A DNA stretch of 22,958 bases from Muribaculaceae bacterium (GCA_009775125.1 VSPD01000041.1:1-22958); one strand, 5' to 3'. Shown: positions 14,306-22,958, numbered from the stretch's first letter. Notes: generated by a model not told the origin, from the sequence alone. Numbers and translations are program-made.

Positions 14306-16897
14306 ATGTTGGACGAAACCCGCATACAGAAAATCAATATCGCAAGCGAGATGCAATCGGCCTACATCGACTATTCGATGTCGGTAATTGTATCCCGTGC
14401 CCTTCCCGATGTCCGCGACGGCATGAAGCCCGTACAACGTCGCGTGATGTATGGTATGAACGCTATGGGCAACACAAGCAACAAGCCCCACCTGAAATCT
14501 GCAAAGAGCGTTGGTGAAGTTATGGGTAACTACCACCCTCACGGCGACTCCTCGATCTACGGCACCGTAGTACGCATGGCTCAGGATTGGTCGCTGCGCT
14601 ACACCCTGGTCGACGGCCACGGCAACTTTGGCTCCATCGACGGTGACGGCCCTGCCGCCATGCGTTACACCGAAGTACGCCTCTCCAAAATAGGCGAGGA
14701 AATGCTTGCCGACATCGACAAGGAAACAGTCGATTTCCAACCCACCTACGACAACTCCAACACCGAGCCTACCGTTTTGCCCACGCGTTTCCCCAACCTT
14801 TTGGTAAACGGAGCCGCCGGCATTGCCGTCGGTATGGCCACCAACATGCCCCCTCACAACCTTACCGAAGCCGTAAATGCTTCGATAGCCGTGCTCGAAA
14901 ACCGCGACATCACCATCCCCGAGCTGATGAAGATAATCACGGCTCCCGACTTCCCCACCGGAGGCACCATCTACGGATACCAGGGTGTGAAAGACGCTTA
15001 TGAGACCGGACGCGGACGAATCGTGATTCGCGCCAAGGCCGAAATCGAGCAAGAGCAAAACCACGAGAATATCGTAATCACTGAAATACCATATGCCGTA
15101 AACAAATCGGAGCTTATCAAGAGCATAGCCGACCTTGTCACCGAAAAGAAACTCGACGGCATAGCCGATATCACCGACCTTTCCTCGCATGAGGGCATGC
15201 GTATCCTCATCAAGCTGAAATCAGACGCCAATGCAAATGTGGTGCTCAACAAGCTCTACAAGATGACGGCTCTGCAATCGTCGTTCTCGGTCAACAATGT
15301 TGCCCTTGTCAACGGCCGTCCGCGCACGCTCAACCTCAAAGACCTTCTCGAAGCATTCGTCGACCACCGTCACGACGTAGTGATACGACGCACAAAATAC
15401 GAACTCCGCAAGGCATCCGAACGCGCCCATCTTCTCGAAGGTCTTATCCTTGCATGCGACCATATCGACGAAGTCATCTCCATAATCCGCAATTCCGAAA
15501 GCGCCCAGGCCGCCCGCCCGCTCCTGTCGGAACGATTCGGATTCTCCGACCGTCAGACCGAGGCCATCGTGGCTATGCGCATCGGACAACTCGCCGGACT
15601 CGAACAGGCCAAACTGCGTCACGACATGGAAGAACTTCACAAGGAAATAGCACGTCTCGAACTCATCCTCAACGATGAAAACGTGTGCCGCGAACTCATA
15701 AAGACCGAGCTCGAGGAAATCCGCGACAAATTCGGCGACGCCCGCAAGACCCTTATCGACTACACCGCCGGCGACTTCAACGCCGAAGATTTCTATGCCG
15801 ACGACGACATGATTATTACCATATCGCATTTCGGCTACATCAAGCGCACCCCCCTGAGCGAATTCCGCGCTCAAAACCGTGGCGGCGTAGGCTTCAAAGG
15901 CTCCGACACACGCGACGAAGACTTCATCGAACACATCTACACGGCATCGATGCACAACACAATGCTTTTCTTCACCCAGAAAGGCCTTGTATATAAATTA
16001 AAGGTGTACGAGCTTCCCGAAGGCGCACGCAACGCCAAAGGCCGCGCGCTCCAAAACCTGCTCAACATCGAGCCGGGCGACTGCGTGAAGGCATTCATCC
16101 GCTGCAAGCAGCTCGACGACCCGGAATTCACCTCCACCCACTTCCTCGTCTTCGCCACCCGCAAGGGCCTTATCAAGAAGACATCGCTCACCGAGTACGC
16201 CCGCGTTATGGCGAAAGGCAAGAAAGCTATCGTGATACGCGACAACGACGAACTTATCGCAGTAGACCTCACCGACGGCAATTCTGAGATTCTGATGGCA
16301 AACCGCAACGGACGCGCCACACGTTTCCACGAAAGCAAAGTGCGCGCCATGGGCCGTGTGTCGGCAGGTGTACGCGGCATGCGCCTCGACGAAGACGGTC
16401 AGGACGAAGTCGTAGGCCTTATCACAATGTCGGCCGACTCCGACGACACAATCCTCACCCTTTCGGCCAAAGGATACGGCAAACGCTCACACCTCAACGA
16501 CGAGGACGGCAACGCCATCTACCGTATCACCAACCGTGGCACACGAGGCGTGAAAACGATGAATATCACCGAAAAAACCGGCCATCTCGTGGCTTTCGAA
16601 GCCGTCAACGACGACAACGACCTTGTAATCATCAACCAGTCGGGCATCACAATCCGCGTGCGCGTCACCGACATCAGCACCCTTGGACGTGCCGCTCAGG
16701 GCGTGCGCATCATAAACCTTGACAAGCGCAACGACGTTATAGCATCAGTATGCTGCGTGCCGTCCGATCCCGAGGAAGAAACCGAAGCCGTGACCGAGGG
16801 CGAGGCTCTCCCCGACATGGAAATTGAAGTCGAGGCAGAAGAACCCGAAACCGACGACACCGACATCGATAACGAAAATGAATCAATTGACGAATAA
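14306..16897 (+). CDS. gyrA: DNA gyrase subunit A
   Basis: This is the 863-aa breakage-reunion subunit of gyrase, which introduces negative supercoils with GyrB. Visible marks are the N-terminal SEMQSAYIDYSMSVI, DVRDGMKPVQRR, catalytic Tyr121 in AAMRYTE, and the quinolone region HPHGDSSIYG (78-86). A C-terminal pinwheel contains the GyrA-box-like QNRGGVG, and a strongly acidic tail covers the last 45 or so residues. The RGG box argues for gyrase rather than topoisomerase IV ParC. Gly86 stands where E. coli has Asp87. A TPR gene follows after 21 bases. Confidence 0.97.
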   Translation: MLDETRIQKINIASEMQSAYIDYSMSVIVSRALPDVRDGMKPVQRRVMYGMNAMGNTSNKPHLKSAKSVGEVMGNYHPHGDSSIYGTVVRMAQDWSLRYTLVDGHGNFGSIDGDGPAAMRYTEVRLSKIGEEMLADIDKETVDFQPTYDNSNTEPTVLPTRFPNLLVNGAAGIAVGMATNMPPHNLTEAVNASIAVLENRDITIPELMKIITAPDFPTGGTIYGYQGVKDAYETGRGRIVIRAKAEIEQEQNHENIVITEIPYAVNKSELIKSIADLVTEKKLDGIADITDLSSHEGMRILIKLKSDANANVVLNKLYKMTALQSSFSVNNVALVNGRPRTLNLKDLLEAFVDHRHDVVIRRTKYELRKASERAHLLEGLILACDHIDEVISIIRNSESAQAARPLLSERFGFSDRQTEAIVAMRIGQLAGLEQAKLRHDMEELHKEIARLELILNDENVCRELIKTELEEIRDKFGDARKTLIDYTAGDFNAEDFYADDDMIITISHFGYIKRTPLSEFRAQNRGGVGFKGSDTRDEDFIEHIYTASMHNTMLFFTQKGLVYKLKVYELPEGARNAKGRALQNLLNIEPGDCVKAFIRCKQLDDPEFTSTHFLVFATRKGLIKKTSLTEYARVMAKGKKAIVIRDNDELIAVDLTDGNSEILMANRNGRATRFHESKVRAMGRVSAGVRGMRLDEDGQDEVVGLITMSADSDDTILTLSAKGYGKRSHLNDEDGNAIYRITNRGTRGVKTMNITEKTGHLVAFEAVNDDNDLVIINQSGITIRVRVTDISTLGRAAQGVRIINLDKRNDVIASVCCVPSDPEEETEAVTEGEALPDMEIEVEAEEPETDDTDIDNENESIDE

Positions 16898-16918
16898 TTT
16901 CTTTTAACAACATAAATT

Positions 16919-18151
16919 ATGAAAAAAGTCCTGTTTTTAGGCGTATGTGCCCTTTTCGGGCTTACAGCCGCAGCTCAGCAGAGCGTGGTGAAAGACGCCG
17001 AACGTGCCATGAAAAAGGAAGCCAACTATGCCGAGGTGCTCAAAATCATCACCCCCGCAATGTCGAACCCTGAAACACAAAATGATGTTCAGGTCTACTT
17101 CATTCCCGGCAAAACCGGCTTCAAACAGTACGACGACATATTCGCACTCAAACAATTCGGCAAAGCCCCCGAAGGCGCTGAAAAAATAATGTCGCTGGCC
17201 ATCCTCGGCGGCTACGACAACTTCATGAAAGCTCTGCCCCTTGACTCTGTGCCCGATGCAAAAGGCAAGGTGAAAACCAAGCATTCAAAAGAAATGCTCA
17301 ACACCATCGCCGGCCACTTCCACGATTTCAACAACACCGCCCTTGAATTCTGGAACCTCAAAGACTACGGCAACGCCTACCGCTGCTGGGATATCTACGT
17401 GAGCCTCCCCGAAGACGCACGTTTCGCCAAAATGCTCCAGAATGTGCCCGCCGACACTATCATGGCCGAAATTACCTACAATATGGCTCTCGCCGCTTGG
17501 CAGGAAGACAACCTTGAAAACTCGCTCAACGCTTTCCTCCGTGCAAAAGACAAAGGTTACACAAAGAAAAATCTTTACGACTACGCCATCGCCGTTGCAT
17601 CGCAACTCAAAAAGGACGATGTCGTAACTGCTCTCGCCGAAGAAGCTCTTCCCCTCTACGGCGCAGAAGATGCCAACTACGTAGGCTATGTAATCAACGC
17701 ATGCCTTAACAAAAAAGAATACGACAAGGCACTCGGAATGATTGACAAAGCTATTGCCAACGACCCCGACAACGCTCAGTACTATGTCATCAAAGGCATC
17801 CTCTTCGACCAGGAAGATATCCCCGCCGACAAACGCGGCAACTCTCGCGAGCAGTTCGAGAAAGCCGTTGAAATCGACCCCTACAATCCGCAGGCTCAAT
17901 TCCAACTCGGCTTCAACTACTACAAGGAAGCATGCGCCATTAACGACAATGCTCCCGCCGACGAGCAGGCCTACGGCAAAATCTTCTTCGAGCAAATCAA
18001 GCCCATCATGCTCAAAGCCGTTGGTTACCTCGAACAGTCCTACAATCTCAATGAGGAGAACACCGACGCTCTCAAAGTTCTTGAATCCGCCTACTACCTC
18101 ATCAACGACGAAGCAAACGTAACTCGCATCCAGGGCCTCATGGGCAAATAA
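16919..18151 (+). CDS. Exported tetratricopeptide repeat protein
   Basis: This 410-aa protein has a signal peptide (about 1-20, cleaved near TAAAQQ). A helical body contains TPR motifs, clearest at about 265-300 (KKEYDKALGMIDKAIANDP) and 312-340 (REQFEKAVEIDPYNPQAQFQ). It is probably periplasmic and of unknown function; TPRs serve protein binding. The sequence is rich in Asn, Asp and Tyr. It follows gyrA by 21 bases without an intervening terminator, so cotranscription is likely. Confidence 0.88.
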   Translation: MKKVLFLGVCALFGLTAAAQQSVVKDAERAMKKEANYAEVLKIITPAMSNPETQNDVQVYFIPGKTGFKQYDDIFALKQFGKAPEGAEKIMSLAILGGYDNFMKALPLDSVPDAKGKVKTKHSKEMLNTIAGHFHDFNNTALEFWNLKDYGNAYRCWDIYVSLPEDARFAKMLQNVPADTIMAEITYNMALAAWQEDNLENSLNAFLRAKDKGYTKKNLYDYAIAVASQLKKDDVVTALAEEALPLYGAEDANYVGYVINACLNKKEYDKALGMIDKAIANDPDNAQYYVIKGILFDQEDIPADKRGNSREQFEKAVEIDPYNPQAQFQLGFNYYKEACAINDNAPADEQAYGKIFFEQIKPIMLKAVGYLEQSYNLNEENTDALKVLESAYYLINDEANVTRIQGLMGK

Positions 18152-18177
18152 TTCCAAACCCGGATAGCATATCCCAT

Positions 18178-18210
18178 AAAACCGGCTGCCGATAGGGCAA
18201 CCGGTTTTTT
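18178..18210 (+). terminator. Intrinsic terminator after the TPR gene
   Basis: AAAACCGG (18178-18185) and TGCC (18187-18190) pair with GGCA (18196-18199) and CCGGTTTT (18201-18208), with one C/A internal mismatch and a 5-base loop, followed by a T run. It is a clear rho-independent terminator 26 bases after the stop. Confidence 0.9.
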
Positions 18211-18220
18211 ATTTGCCGCT

Positions 18221-18251
18221 TTTGCCGAAACCAAAACATTTCTTATCTTTG
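18221..18251 (+). promoter_or_regulatory. Promoter of the DUF1599 operon
   Basis: TTTG at 18221-18224 and TATCTTTG at 18244-18251 are 19 bases apart, an ideal Bacteroidota promoter. The predicted leader to the ATG at 18314 is about 55 bases. Confidence 0.8.
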
Positions 18252-18313
18252 CAAAACCAAACAGGAACACAAGTCTCCGGCTTGTGTGCCTGCCGTATTT
18301 AAACAATAATTTA

Positions 18314-18862
18314 ATGGATACACTTACGCAATTCGACGGCGCCCTGAAAATGTGCCGGGATATCTTTGAGAAAAAGCTCAACGACTATGGCGCCTCATGG
18401 CGCATAATGCGTCCCGCTGCCGTGACCGACCAGATTTTCATCAAAGCCAAGCGCATACGTTCGCTTCAAGAGAAGAAATGCTCGAAAGTGGGCGAAGGAA
18501 TCCTGCCCGAATTCATAGCCATTGTCAACTATGCCGCAGTGGGCATAATCCAGCTTGCCAAAGGCTTCTCCGACAACAAGGACTTGGCTCCGGCCGATGC
18601 TCTCGCTCTCTACGACAAGACTATCGCCGATGCCCGCACGCTTATGATAGCCAAGAATCACGACTACGACGAAGCATGGCGCGGCATGCGCGTGCTGTCG
18701 TATGTCGACCTCATCCTCATGAAGATAGAGCGCACAAAAGAAATCGAGGACCATGGCGGACTCACCATAATTTCCGAAGGCATCGATGCCAACTATTTCG
18801 ACATGATAAACTATGCCGTGTTCGGAATCATCAAGCTGACCGAGGATGACACTTGCCAATAA
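18314..18862 (+). CDS. DUF1599 protein with two tandem repeats
   Basis: This 182-aa cytosolic protein is built from two copies of one domain, at about 11-81 and 100-176. Each has K-x3-DY-x3-W-R-x-MR near its start (DYGASWRIMR at 25-34; DYDEAWRGMR at 118-127) and ends in a NYA-V/F-GII segment (72-79 and 166-173). The domain family is DUF1599, which databases also connect with nucleotide-modification enzymes; no reaction is established to my knowledge. The ATG at 18314 begins the conserved region; an in-frame ATG at 18284 lies close to the transcription start and adds unrelated residues. Its end overlaps the next gene by 17 bases. Confidence 0.88.
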   Translation: MDTLTQFDGALKMCRDIFEKKLNDYGASWRIMRPAAVTDQIFIKAKRIRSLQEKKCSKVGEGILPEFIAIVNYAAVGIIQLAKGFSDNKDLAPADALALYDKTIADARTLMIAKNHDYDEAWRGMRVLSYVDLILMKIERTKEIEDHGGLTIISEGIDANYFDMINYAVFGIIKLTEDDTCQ

Positions 18863-20060
18863 ATACATCGTATGGGCGCTCCGCATTGCCGTGGGCGCCA
18901 CATTCATTTTCTCGGGCTTTGTAAAAGCCATCGACCCCTGGGGCCTTATATACAAAATATCGGAATACATGGCCGTGTGGGGTCTGCCCCAAATGCCCCG
19001 GGCCGTGCTTATGATGCAGTCGTTTTCCCTGTCGGCAGGCGAGCTCGCCCTTGGCGTGCTGCTTCTGTGCGGAGCCATGCGCCGCGCTGTGCCCTTGCTC
19101 ATGGCGGCTTTCATGGCTGTGATGCTGCCGCTCACAGCCTACATAGCCATTGCAAATCCCGTGGCCGACTGCGGATGTTTCGGCGACGCACTGATTATCT
19201 CAAACACCGCTACATTTTTGAAAAACATAGTGCTGTCGGCAGCAGTGGTATATCTCGTGGCATACAATCATCGCGTAGGCGGGTTGTATATTCCGATGAT
19301 ACAGTGGATGCCTGTGGCCGCGACCCTGCTTTTCAGCTTTGTTCTTTCCATAATCGGCTACAACGTGCAGCCTTTGCTCGATTTCCGCCCCTACCCTGTC
19401 GGCACAGAGATTTGGCCGAATTCCGAAGACGAGACATGGCCGGAAGAAATGTTTATATACGAGCGCGACGGGCAGCGCCAGTCGTTCTCAGCCGACGCCC
19501 TGCCCGACTCCACGTGGACATTTATCGACCGCGAGTCGGCTCCCGCACAGAATTTCGATGCCGGCCTTGCACTTTTCGACGGCGACGAGGATGTGACCAA
19601 CGCCATGCTCTCCGACGCTGCCGACCTTATGATACTTGTAGTGAACGACCCGGGCTATCACCATATCGCGCGAGCCTCGATGGCCAACCGCATTGCCGAA
19701 GTGATGCGCGAGCGCGGAGGCGACATGTTTGCCGCCGTGGCCCTGCCCGACGGGGAGGTGGAGGCATGGACAGAGTCCACATCCGCGCGGTATCCCGTGG
19801 TGACTGCCGACGACACCACGCTGAAAGCCTTTGTGCGCGGCGACGCCGCCCTGGTATATGTCCGCGACGGAGTGATAACCTGGAAGACAAACCTGTACTC
19901 TCTTCCCGGCGACTTCCCCGACGATGAATCCAAACTAGCCGACGACAATCCCTCGACAATGCTGCTTGTTATATGCGGCCTTTATCTCGCCGCCATGGCA
20001 GGCATCTATCTTATGCAACATGCGTGGTGCGCCCTGCGCACGGTAAAAGTGAGAAAATAG
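18846..20060 (+). CDS. BT_3928-type MauE/DoxX-like membrane protein
   Basis: This is a 404-aa inner-membrane protein. Its N-terminal half has about five hydrophobic segments (roughly 8-26, 52-75, 80-103, 121-140 and 150-172) with SGFVKAIDPWG and a CGCFGD motif (Cys109, Cys111), as in MauE/DoxX-like proteins linked to thiol redox. The soluble half (about 180-370) resembles a thioredoxin-like fold (LMILVVND, PVVTADD), but a CxxC centre is missing. A last membrane segment lies at about 378-397. The start overlaps DUF1599 by 17 bases, so the two are coupled; the same pair occurs in other Bacteroidales. Function unknown. Confidence 0.85.
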   Translation: MTLANKYIVWALRIAVGATFIFSGFVKAIDPWGLIYKISEYMAVWGLPQMPRAVLMMQSFSLSAGELALGVLLLCGAMRRAVPLLMAAFMAVMLPLTAYIAIANPVADCGCFGDALIISNTATFLKNIVLSAAVVYLVAYNHRVGGLYIPMIQWMPVAATLLFSFVLSIIGYNVQPLLDFRPYPVGTEIWPNSEDETWPEEMFIYERDGQRQSFSADALPDSTWTFIDRESAPAQNFDAGLALFDGDEDVTNAMLSDAADLMILVVNDPGYHHIARASMANRIAEVMRERGGDMFAAVALPDGEVEAWTESTSARYPVVTADDTTLKAFVRGDAALVYVRDGVITWKTNLYSLPGDFPDDESKLADDNPSTMLLVICGLYLAAMAGIYLMQHAWCALRTVKVRK

Positions 20061-20084
20061 GGTACTAATTATCGCTTTGCGTGT

Positions 20085-20092
20085 TAAATTTG
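20085..20092 (+). promoter_or_regulatory. Possible -7 box upstream of the glucanotransferase gene
   Basis: TAAATTTG matches TAnnTTTG in the A/T-rich 110-base gap before the ATG at 20171. No clear -33 element is seen, and no hairpin terminator separates it from the previous gene, so read-through is also possible. Confidence 0.3.
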
Positions 20093-20170
20093 GTTAATTA
20101 CAAATATTGTAGTATTTTTTGAATTAACTTTATACCCAAATTTATAGAACTTCAAGATTATCTCATACAC

Positions 20171-22846
20171 ATGAAAATTTCTTTTAATATAGATTATCGC
20201 ACAAACTGGGGCGAATCGGTTTATCTCGTGGGCTCGTGTGCAGCCTTGGGAGGAGGCGACCCGCAGAAAGCTGTGAAACTGTCGCTCGACGGCGACGAGC
20301 ATTGGAGCGTAAATGTAAATATTCCGCGCACCGTTAAGCAAATCGAATACCGCTATTTCGTGAAACACGACAATGGCGCCGAAAAACGCGAATGGGGTCC
20401 GATGCACCGGCTGGTCTTCTCTTCTGCCGACACATATGATATATACGACCGCTGGCAAGATATGCCCAAAGACAAGCCCTACTACTCATCGGCTTTCACC
20501 GAATGTATATGCCACCGTGCAATCCGCGAGGTAAATGCCGCGCCTGCGGCCGGCTCCATCACCTTCTGCGTTGCCGCTCCCATGGTTAAGCCCGATCAAG
20601 TCGTAGCCATAAGCGGCGCTTCCGCCGCGCTCGGCGCATGGGACACCAAAAAAGCCGTTGTCCTTACCGACGAATTTTTCCCTCTTTGGTCTGCCAATGT
20701 ACCGGTGGCCGAAGACATGGCTGAGGGCTCCGAATTTAAATTCCTCATACTCGACAAGGCTTCGGGCAGTGTCGTGGCATGGGAAGGCGGCGATAACCGT
20801 CGTCTTGGATTCACTCCGGCAAAAGACGCCGCATCGGTTTCCGCCGGCATGCGCTTCATCAATCTTCAAACACCTTGGCGCGGAGCCGGCACAGCCATCC
20901 CCGTATTCTCCCTCCGCTCGGAGCAGGACTTCGGTGTTGGCGACTTCTACGACCTGATGCCCATGGTCGACTGGGTGGCCGCCACCGGACAGAACATCAT
21001 CCAGCTTCTGCCCATCAACGACACCACCATGACCGGCACGTGGACCGACTCATATCCATATAACGCAAACTCAACGTTTGCACTCCATCCGATGTATCTC
21101 CGCATCACTGACCTCGGCACACTCCACGATGCCGAACGCCAACGCTATTTCGACGATCTCGGCAAGGAGCTCAACCAACTCACCGAGGTCGATTACGAAC
21201 GCGTCAACCGTGGCAAAGCCGAGTTTGTAAAAGAAATTTTCGCACAAGAAGGCAAAAAAGTACTCGCTTCGGTCGAATACAAAAACTTCTTCAAGCGCAA
21301 CCAGGCATGGCTCACCCCATATGCCGCCTTCTGCGTGCTCCGCGACCGTTTCGGCACAGCCGAATTCTCGCAATGGGGCGAATATGCCGTATACGACCCC
21401 GACAAGATAGCCGAATTTGTGGCAAAAAACACATCATACATCAACCAGGTGTATTATGTACAATATAACCTCGACCGCCAGATGCGCGCCGTGCGCGACT
21501 ACGCCCACTCCAAAGGCGTGGCCATAAAAGGCGACATACCCATCGGCATTTCGCGCACATCTGTCGACGCATGGCTCAACCCGCGCCTGTTCAACCTCGA
21601 CTGCCAGGCTGGCGCACCGCCGGATGACTTCTCCGTGCTCGGCCAGAACTGGGGATTCCCCACCTACAACTGGGAAGAAATGAACCGCGACGGATTCGCC
21701 TGGTGGAAAGCCCGCTTCCGCAAGATGAGCGAGTATTTCGACGCTTACCGCATCGACCACGTGCTCGGATTCTTCCGTATTTGGCAAATTCCCATGGATG
21801 CAATCCACGGCCTGCTCGGCTACTTCTCTCCCGCCCTGCCCTTCTCCGCCGACGAATTGCGCGACAGCTACGATTTCTGGATCGATGTCGACCGCCACAC
21901 CACACCTTTCATCATGGACTATTTCCTCCATGACTTCTTCGGCGAATACACCGACGAGGCCCGTGTGCGCTTCCTCGAGCCCGCAGGCTACGGACGCTAC
22001 CGCCTCAAAGACGAATTCTCGACTCAACGCAAAGTGGCCGAATATTTCGGCAAGGCTGAAAAAGATGAGAAAAACACCCGTCTGTGCAATGCCCTGCTCG
22101 GCCTTATCGACGACGTGCTTTTCCTCCCCGACCCCGAACAGCCCGGCAAATTCCATCCGCGCATCTCGGCACAGTTCACATATATCTACCGCTCGCTCAA
22201 CGACTACGAACGCTGGTGCTTCGACCGCCTCTACAACGACTTCTTCTATCACCGCCACAACGACTTCTGGTACGGAAAAGCCATGTGGAAGCTCCCTCCG
22301 CTCATCGACGCCACCGACATGCTCGTATGCGCCGAAGACCTCGGCATGATTCCGGCATGTGTGCCCGCCGTGATGGACGCTCTCGAAATACTCTCGCTAG
22401 AAATCCAGCGCATGCCCAAGGATCCGAAGACCGAATTCGGCAACACATGGTCGTACCCCTACTTCTCGGTGTGCACCACCTCAACCCACGACATGGACGG
22501 TATCCGCGCATGGTGGGAAGCCGACCGCAAGAAGACACAGGACTATTACAACCATGTCCTCGGCCAGGGCGGCGAGGCTCCCTATTTCGCCGAACCTTGG
22601 ATCTGCGACCGTATCCTCGACCTGCATCTCAAATCGCCCTCCATGCTCTGCATCATCCCCTTGCAAGACTGGCTCTCGATGGATGGCGCGATACGCCGCG
22701 AAAATCCCGCAGAGGAACTTATAAACGTGCCTGCCAACCCGCGTCACTACTGGCGCTACCGTATGCACCTCACCCTTGAAGACCTCGCCACCGAAGAAGC
22801 CTTCAACTCCCACCTCCGCTCCATGATTCTCTCCTCAGGCCGATAA
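20171..22846 (+). CDS. malQ: 4-alpha-glucanotransferase (GH77) with two N-terminal CBM20 modules
   Basis: This 891-aa cytosolic enzyme transfers alpha-1,4-glucan segments in glycogen or maltodextrin metabolism. Two starch-binding CBM20 modules lie at about 1-100 and 125-235, each with a V-x-I/L-V/S-G-S/A start followed by LG. The GH77 barrel covers about 238-885. The nucleophile Asp529 is in YRIDHVLGFF, the acid/base Glu722 in CAEDLG and the third acid Asp774 in STHDMD. Other GH77 marks are PINDTT, DIPIGI and GAPPDDFS. The length and tandem CBM20 match the plant DPE2-like subgroup rather than the roughly 500-700-aa MalQ. It appears to be a single-gene unit. Confidence 0.94.
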   Translation: MKISFNIDYRTNWGESVYLVGSCAALGGGDPQKAVKLSLDGDEHWSVNVNIPRTVKQIEYRYFVKHDNGAEKREWGPMHRLVFSSADTYDIYDRWQDMPKDKPYYSSAFTECICHRAIREVNAAPAAGSITFCVAAPMVKPDQVVAISGASAALGAWDTKKAVVLTDEFFPLWSANVPVAEDMAEGSEFKFLILDKASGSVVAWEGGDNRRLGFTPAKDAASVSAGMRFINLQTPWRGAGTAIPVFSLRSEQDFGVGDFYDLMPMVDWVAATGQNIIQLLPINDTTMTGTWTDSYPYNANSTFALHPMYLRITDLGTLHDAERQRYFDDLGKELNQLTEVDYERVNRGKAEFVKEIFAQEGKKVLASVEYKNFFKRNQAWLTPYAAFCVLRDRFGTAEFSQWGEYAVYDPDKIAEFVAKNTSYINQVYYVQYNLDRQMRAVRDYAHSKGVAIKGDIPIGISRTSVDAWLNPRLFNLDCQAGAPPDDFSVLGQNWGFPTYNWEEMNRDGFAWWKARFRKMSEYFDAYRIDHVLGFFRIWQIPMDAIHGLLGYFSPALPFSADELRDSYDFWIDVDRHTTPFIMDYFLHDFFGEYTDEARVRFLEPAGYGRYRLKDEFSTQRKVAEYFGKAEKDEKNTRLCNALLGLIDDVLFLPDPEQPGKFHPRISAQFTYIYRSLNDYERWCFDRLYNDFFYHRHNDFWYGKAMWKLPPLIDATDMLVCAEDLGMIPACVPAVMDALEILSLEIQRMPKDPKTEFGNTWSYPYFSVCTTSTHDMDGIRAWWEADRKKTQDYYNHVLGQGGEAPYFAEPWICDRILDLHLKSPSMLCIIPLQDWLSMDGAIRRENPAEELINVPANPRHYWRYRMHLTLEDLATEEAFNSHLRSMILSSGR

Positions 22847-22870
22847 TTTCCTCTAATACAACAATTATAA

Positions 22871-22906
22871 AAAAGGTCGACATCCCCCCGGGATGGAGAC
22901 CATTTT
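22871..22906 (+). terminator. Hairpin with tandem G-A internal loop after malQ
   Basis: GGTC (22875-22878) and CATCCC (22881-22886) pair with GGGATG (22890-22895) and GACC (22898-22901) around a CCC loop. The two stem parts are separated by facing GA dinucleotides, which can form tandem sheared G-A pairs. Flanking AAAA and TTTT extend it. It begins 24 bases after the stop, so it is likely a terminator. Confidence 0.7.
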
Positions 22907-22958
22907 AAATTTAAACATTTTTCATAAGTAGAATATAAATTATAAATTTTAATATGAA
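22907..22958. other. A/T-rich right edge, possible start of a next gene
   Basis: The final 50 bases are almost all A and T, like a promoter or leader. An ATG at 22954-22956 could begin another plus-strand gene, but only one further partial codon is visible, so this cannot be judged. Confidence 0.2.

Noticed and set aside
14300..15955. Long minus-strand frames opposite gyrA (14300-15190 and 15221-15955)
   Set aside because: They are antisense shadows of gyrA, with Gly/Val/His-rich peptides typical of reverse-complement translation.
19508..19520. CTCCACGTGGACA as a parS site
   Set aside because: The palindromic core resembles parS, but the outer bases do not match, and it lies in a coding region far from parAB.
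21434..22258. 274-codon minus-strand frame opposite malQ
   Set aside because: It is antisense to the GH77 catalytic core and its Val/Glu/Ala-rich peptide has no motif.

Overview
The window looks like a chromosomal segment of a Bacteroidota bacterium, most probably of the order Bacteroidales. A Muribaculaceae-like genome fits the roughly balanced GC and the gene set, but I cannot prove the family. The reasons are: several Bacteroidota-type promoters (-7 box TAnnTTTG, sometimes with a TTTG at -33), A-rich leaders without Shine-Dalgarno motifs, and Bacteroidota-typical genes (parA-parB-DUF5683-LysM transglycosylase, DUF1599 plus a BT_3928-type membrane protein, gyrA followed by a TPR protein, and a GH77 enzyme with N-terminal CBM20 modules). 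I see no rRNA, tRNA, CRISPR array, insertion sequence or phage gene.

Layout. Positions 1-219: a C-rich edge, a G9 tract and a promoter. 220-1736 (+): two translationally coupled genes of unknown function, the second a secreted/membrane SH3 protein with a Ser-rich and coiled-coil tail. 1737-2182: a long palindromic terminator, a dense cluster of small inverted repeats, and a promoter flanked by two copies of a 17-bp palindrome. 2183-4981 (+): a four-domain sulfur/persulfide protein (CoA-disulfide reductase, rhodanese, TusA, DsrE-like) followed by a MarR-type regulator, ending in a long terminator shared with the convergent operon. 5131-9353 (-): parA-parB-DUF5683-mltD, read leftward, with the first three genes overlapping. 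9538-14147 (+): surE, then VWA, PP2C phosphatase, protein kinase, LIM/DA1-type zinc metallopeptidase and Nudix hydrolase, nearly gapless. 14306-18151 (+): gyrA and a TPR protein, then a hairpin terminator. 18314-20060 (+): a duplicated DUF1599 protein overlapping a MauE/DoxX-like membrane protein. 20171-22846 (+): a DPE2-like 4-alpha-glucanotransferase, then an unusual hairpin.

The most interesting system is 10316-13618 (to 14147 with the Nudix gene). A MIDAS-type VWA protein, a PP2C phosphatase and a divergent eukaryotic-like kinase occur in the order known from TerY-P triads and resemble the E. coli yegL/yegK/yegI set. Here they are followed at once by a small protein with two treble-clef (LIM-like) zinc units and an HEILHSW peptidase centre like the plant DA1 peptidases. 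This suggests a kinase/phosphatase switch controlling a regulatory protease, with SurE and Nudix enzymes attached. The second notable system is the sulfur-relay fusion with its MarR neighbour, whose promoter carries two near-identical palindromes 52 bp apart, centre to centre.
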